Positions 4,801 through 5,023 of a stretch of 5,023 nucleotides of DNA are shown in pieces. Origin of the DNA: Chitinophaga pinensis (GTDB taxonomy: Bacteria > Bacteroidota > Bacteroidia > UKL13-3); contig CAMCQX010000153.1 in the NCBI GenBank assembly GCA_945876985.1, positions 1 to 5,023 of the forward strand. The letters are read 5' to 3'. The translations under genes were made by a program, and so were the position numbers. Numbering within the stretch: the stretch's first letter is position 1; each line of letters opens with the position of its first letter. The notes under the pieces were generated by a model that worked only from the letters and a program-made list of their open reading frames with translations, searched no databases and was not told where the DNA came from.

Positions 4801-5023
4801 AAGCCATTACCGTTATTATTTCTTTTAAATTAGGACTAAACCTAGGCGAAAGACGCTCTTGTTTCATTTTCCAAGTTCTACCCAAATCGTGCCGAGCAAG
4901 TTTTACTTTTTGGTTTCCCATATTCCTGTTTAGTTTGTCCATGGCACTCATTAACAGTGCATGTTTTGGATTGCTATTGGCAAAAAGCGAAAACTGTTTT
5001 TTGCTTTCAGGAGTAATATCCAT
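4799..5023 (-). CDS. umuC: C-terminal part of DNA polymerase V catalytic subunit, UmuC-like
   Basis: The frame runs from the right edge to TAG 4801-4799 and encodes the final 74 residues of a longer protein; the Met at the window edge is almost certainly internal. The sequence fits the C-terminal DUF4113 region of Y-family UmuC: SLFANSNPKHALLMSAMDKLNR, then a GNQKVKLA strand, DLGRTWKMKQERLSPRFS, and a hydrophobic end EIITV. In UmuC this region follows the polymerase and little-finger domains, which lie outside the window, so catalytic residues cannot be checked. UmuC with UmuD' performs error-prone synthesis past DNA lesions in the SOS response. The umuD partner would be expected upstream, beyond the right edge. 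A LexA box cannot be seen. The stop codon abuts a 14-bp tandem repeat, so the 3' end may vary between strains. Confidence 0.85.
   Translation of the reverse strand: MDITPESKKQFSLFANSNPKHALLMSAMDKLNRNMGNQKVKLARHDLGRTWKMKQERLSPRFSPNLKEIITVMA

Overview
The window looks like a chromosomal segment from an AT-rich member of the Bacteroidota. The evidence is a TopA of Bacteroidota type (GPY repeats instead of zinc ribbons, Lys/Ala-rich tail), A-rich start regions without Shine-Dalgarno sequences, a TAnnTTTG-type promoter element, a UmuC tail of the DUF4113 type and dispersed intergenic palindromes. The genus cannot be fixed from the sequence; parts of TopA suggest the Chitinophaga/Sphingobacterium side rather than Flavobacterium, but that is an impression.

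Layout. Bases 1-133 are the basic C-terminal tail of an unidentified + strand gene. A small + strand lipoprotein-like ORF follows (294-488). Next is about 600 bp of very AT-rich sequence with no intact gene. It contains a short reading frame that looks like a broken signal-peptide start (502-612) and ends in a terminator-like hairpin (1007-1034). topA (1097-3490, +) is the one full-length housekeeping gene. Its 3' untranslated region carries a palindromic repeat whose left arm is expanded into four 16-bp tandem units (3522-3636), followed by a strong 14-bp hairpin (3649-3681) that can terminate transcription in both directions.

On the minus strand, converging on topA, is a two-gene toxin-antitoxin operon in the toxin-first (HigBA-like) order. 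The RelE/ParE-fold Gp49-type toxin is at 4461-4120 and the XRE-family antitoxin at 4116-3790. A good Bacteroidota promoter candidate and a duplicated 10-bp motif sit just upstream and suggest autorepression. Bases 4540-4800 have no gene but hold several short repeats: a degenerate copy of the topA-side repeat, a GC-rich hairpin, a half-site of a second dispersed palindrome and a 14-bp pyrimidine-rich tandem repeat. At the right edge (4799-5023, -) is the C-terminal end of a umuC-type Y-family DNA polymerase that continues beyond the window.

I see no wholly new multi-gene system. The most interesting points are the tandem expansion of a palindrome arm in the topA 3' UTR and its relative beyond the toxin-antitoxin operon, the candidate operator in that operon, and the possible decayed secreted-protein gene upstream of topA.
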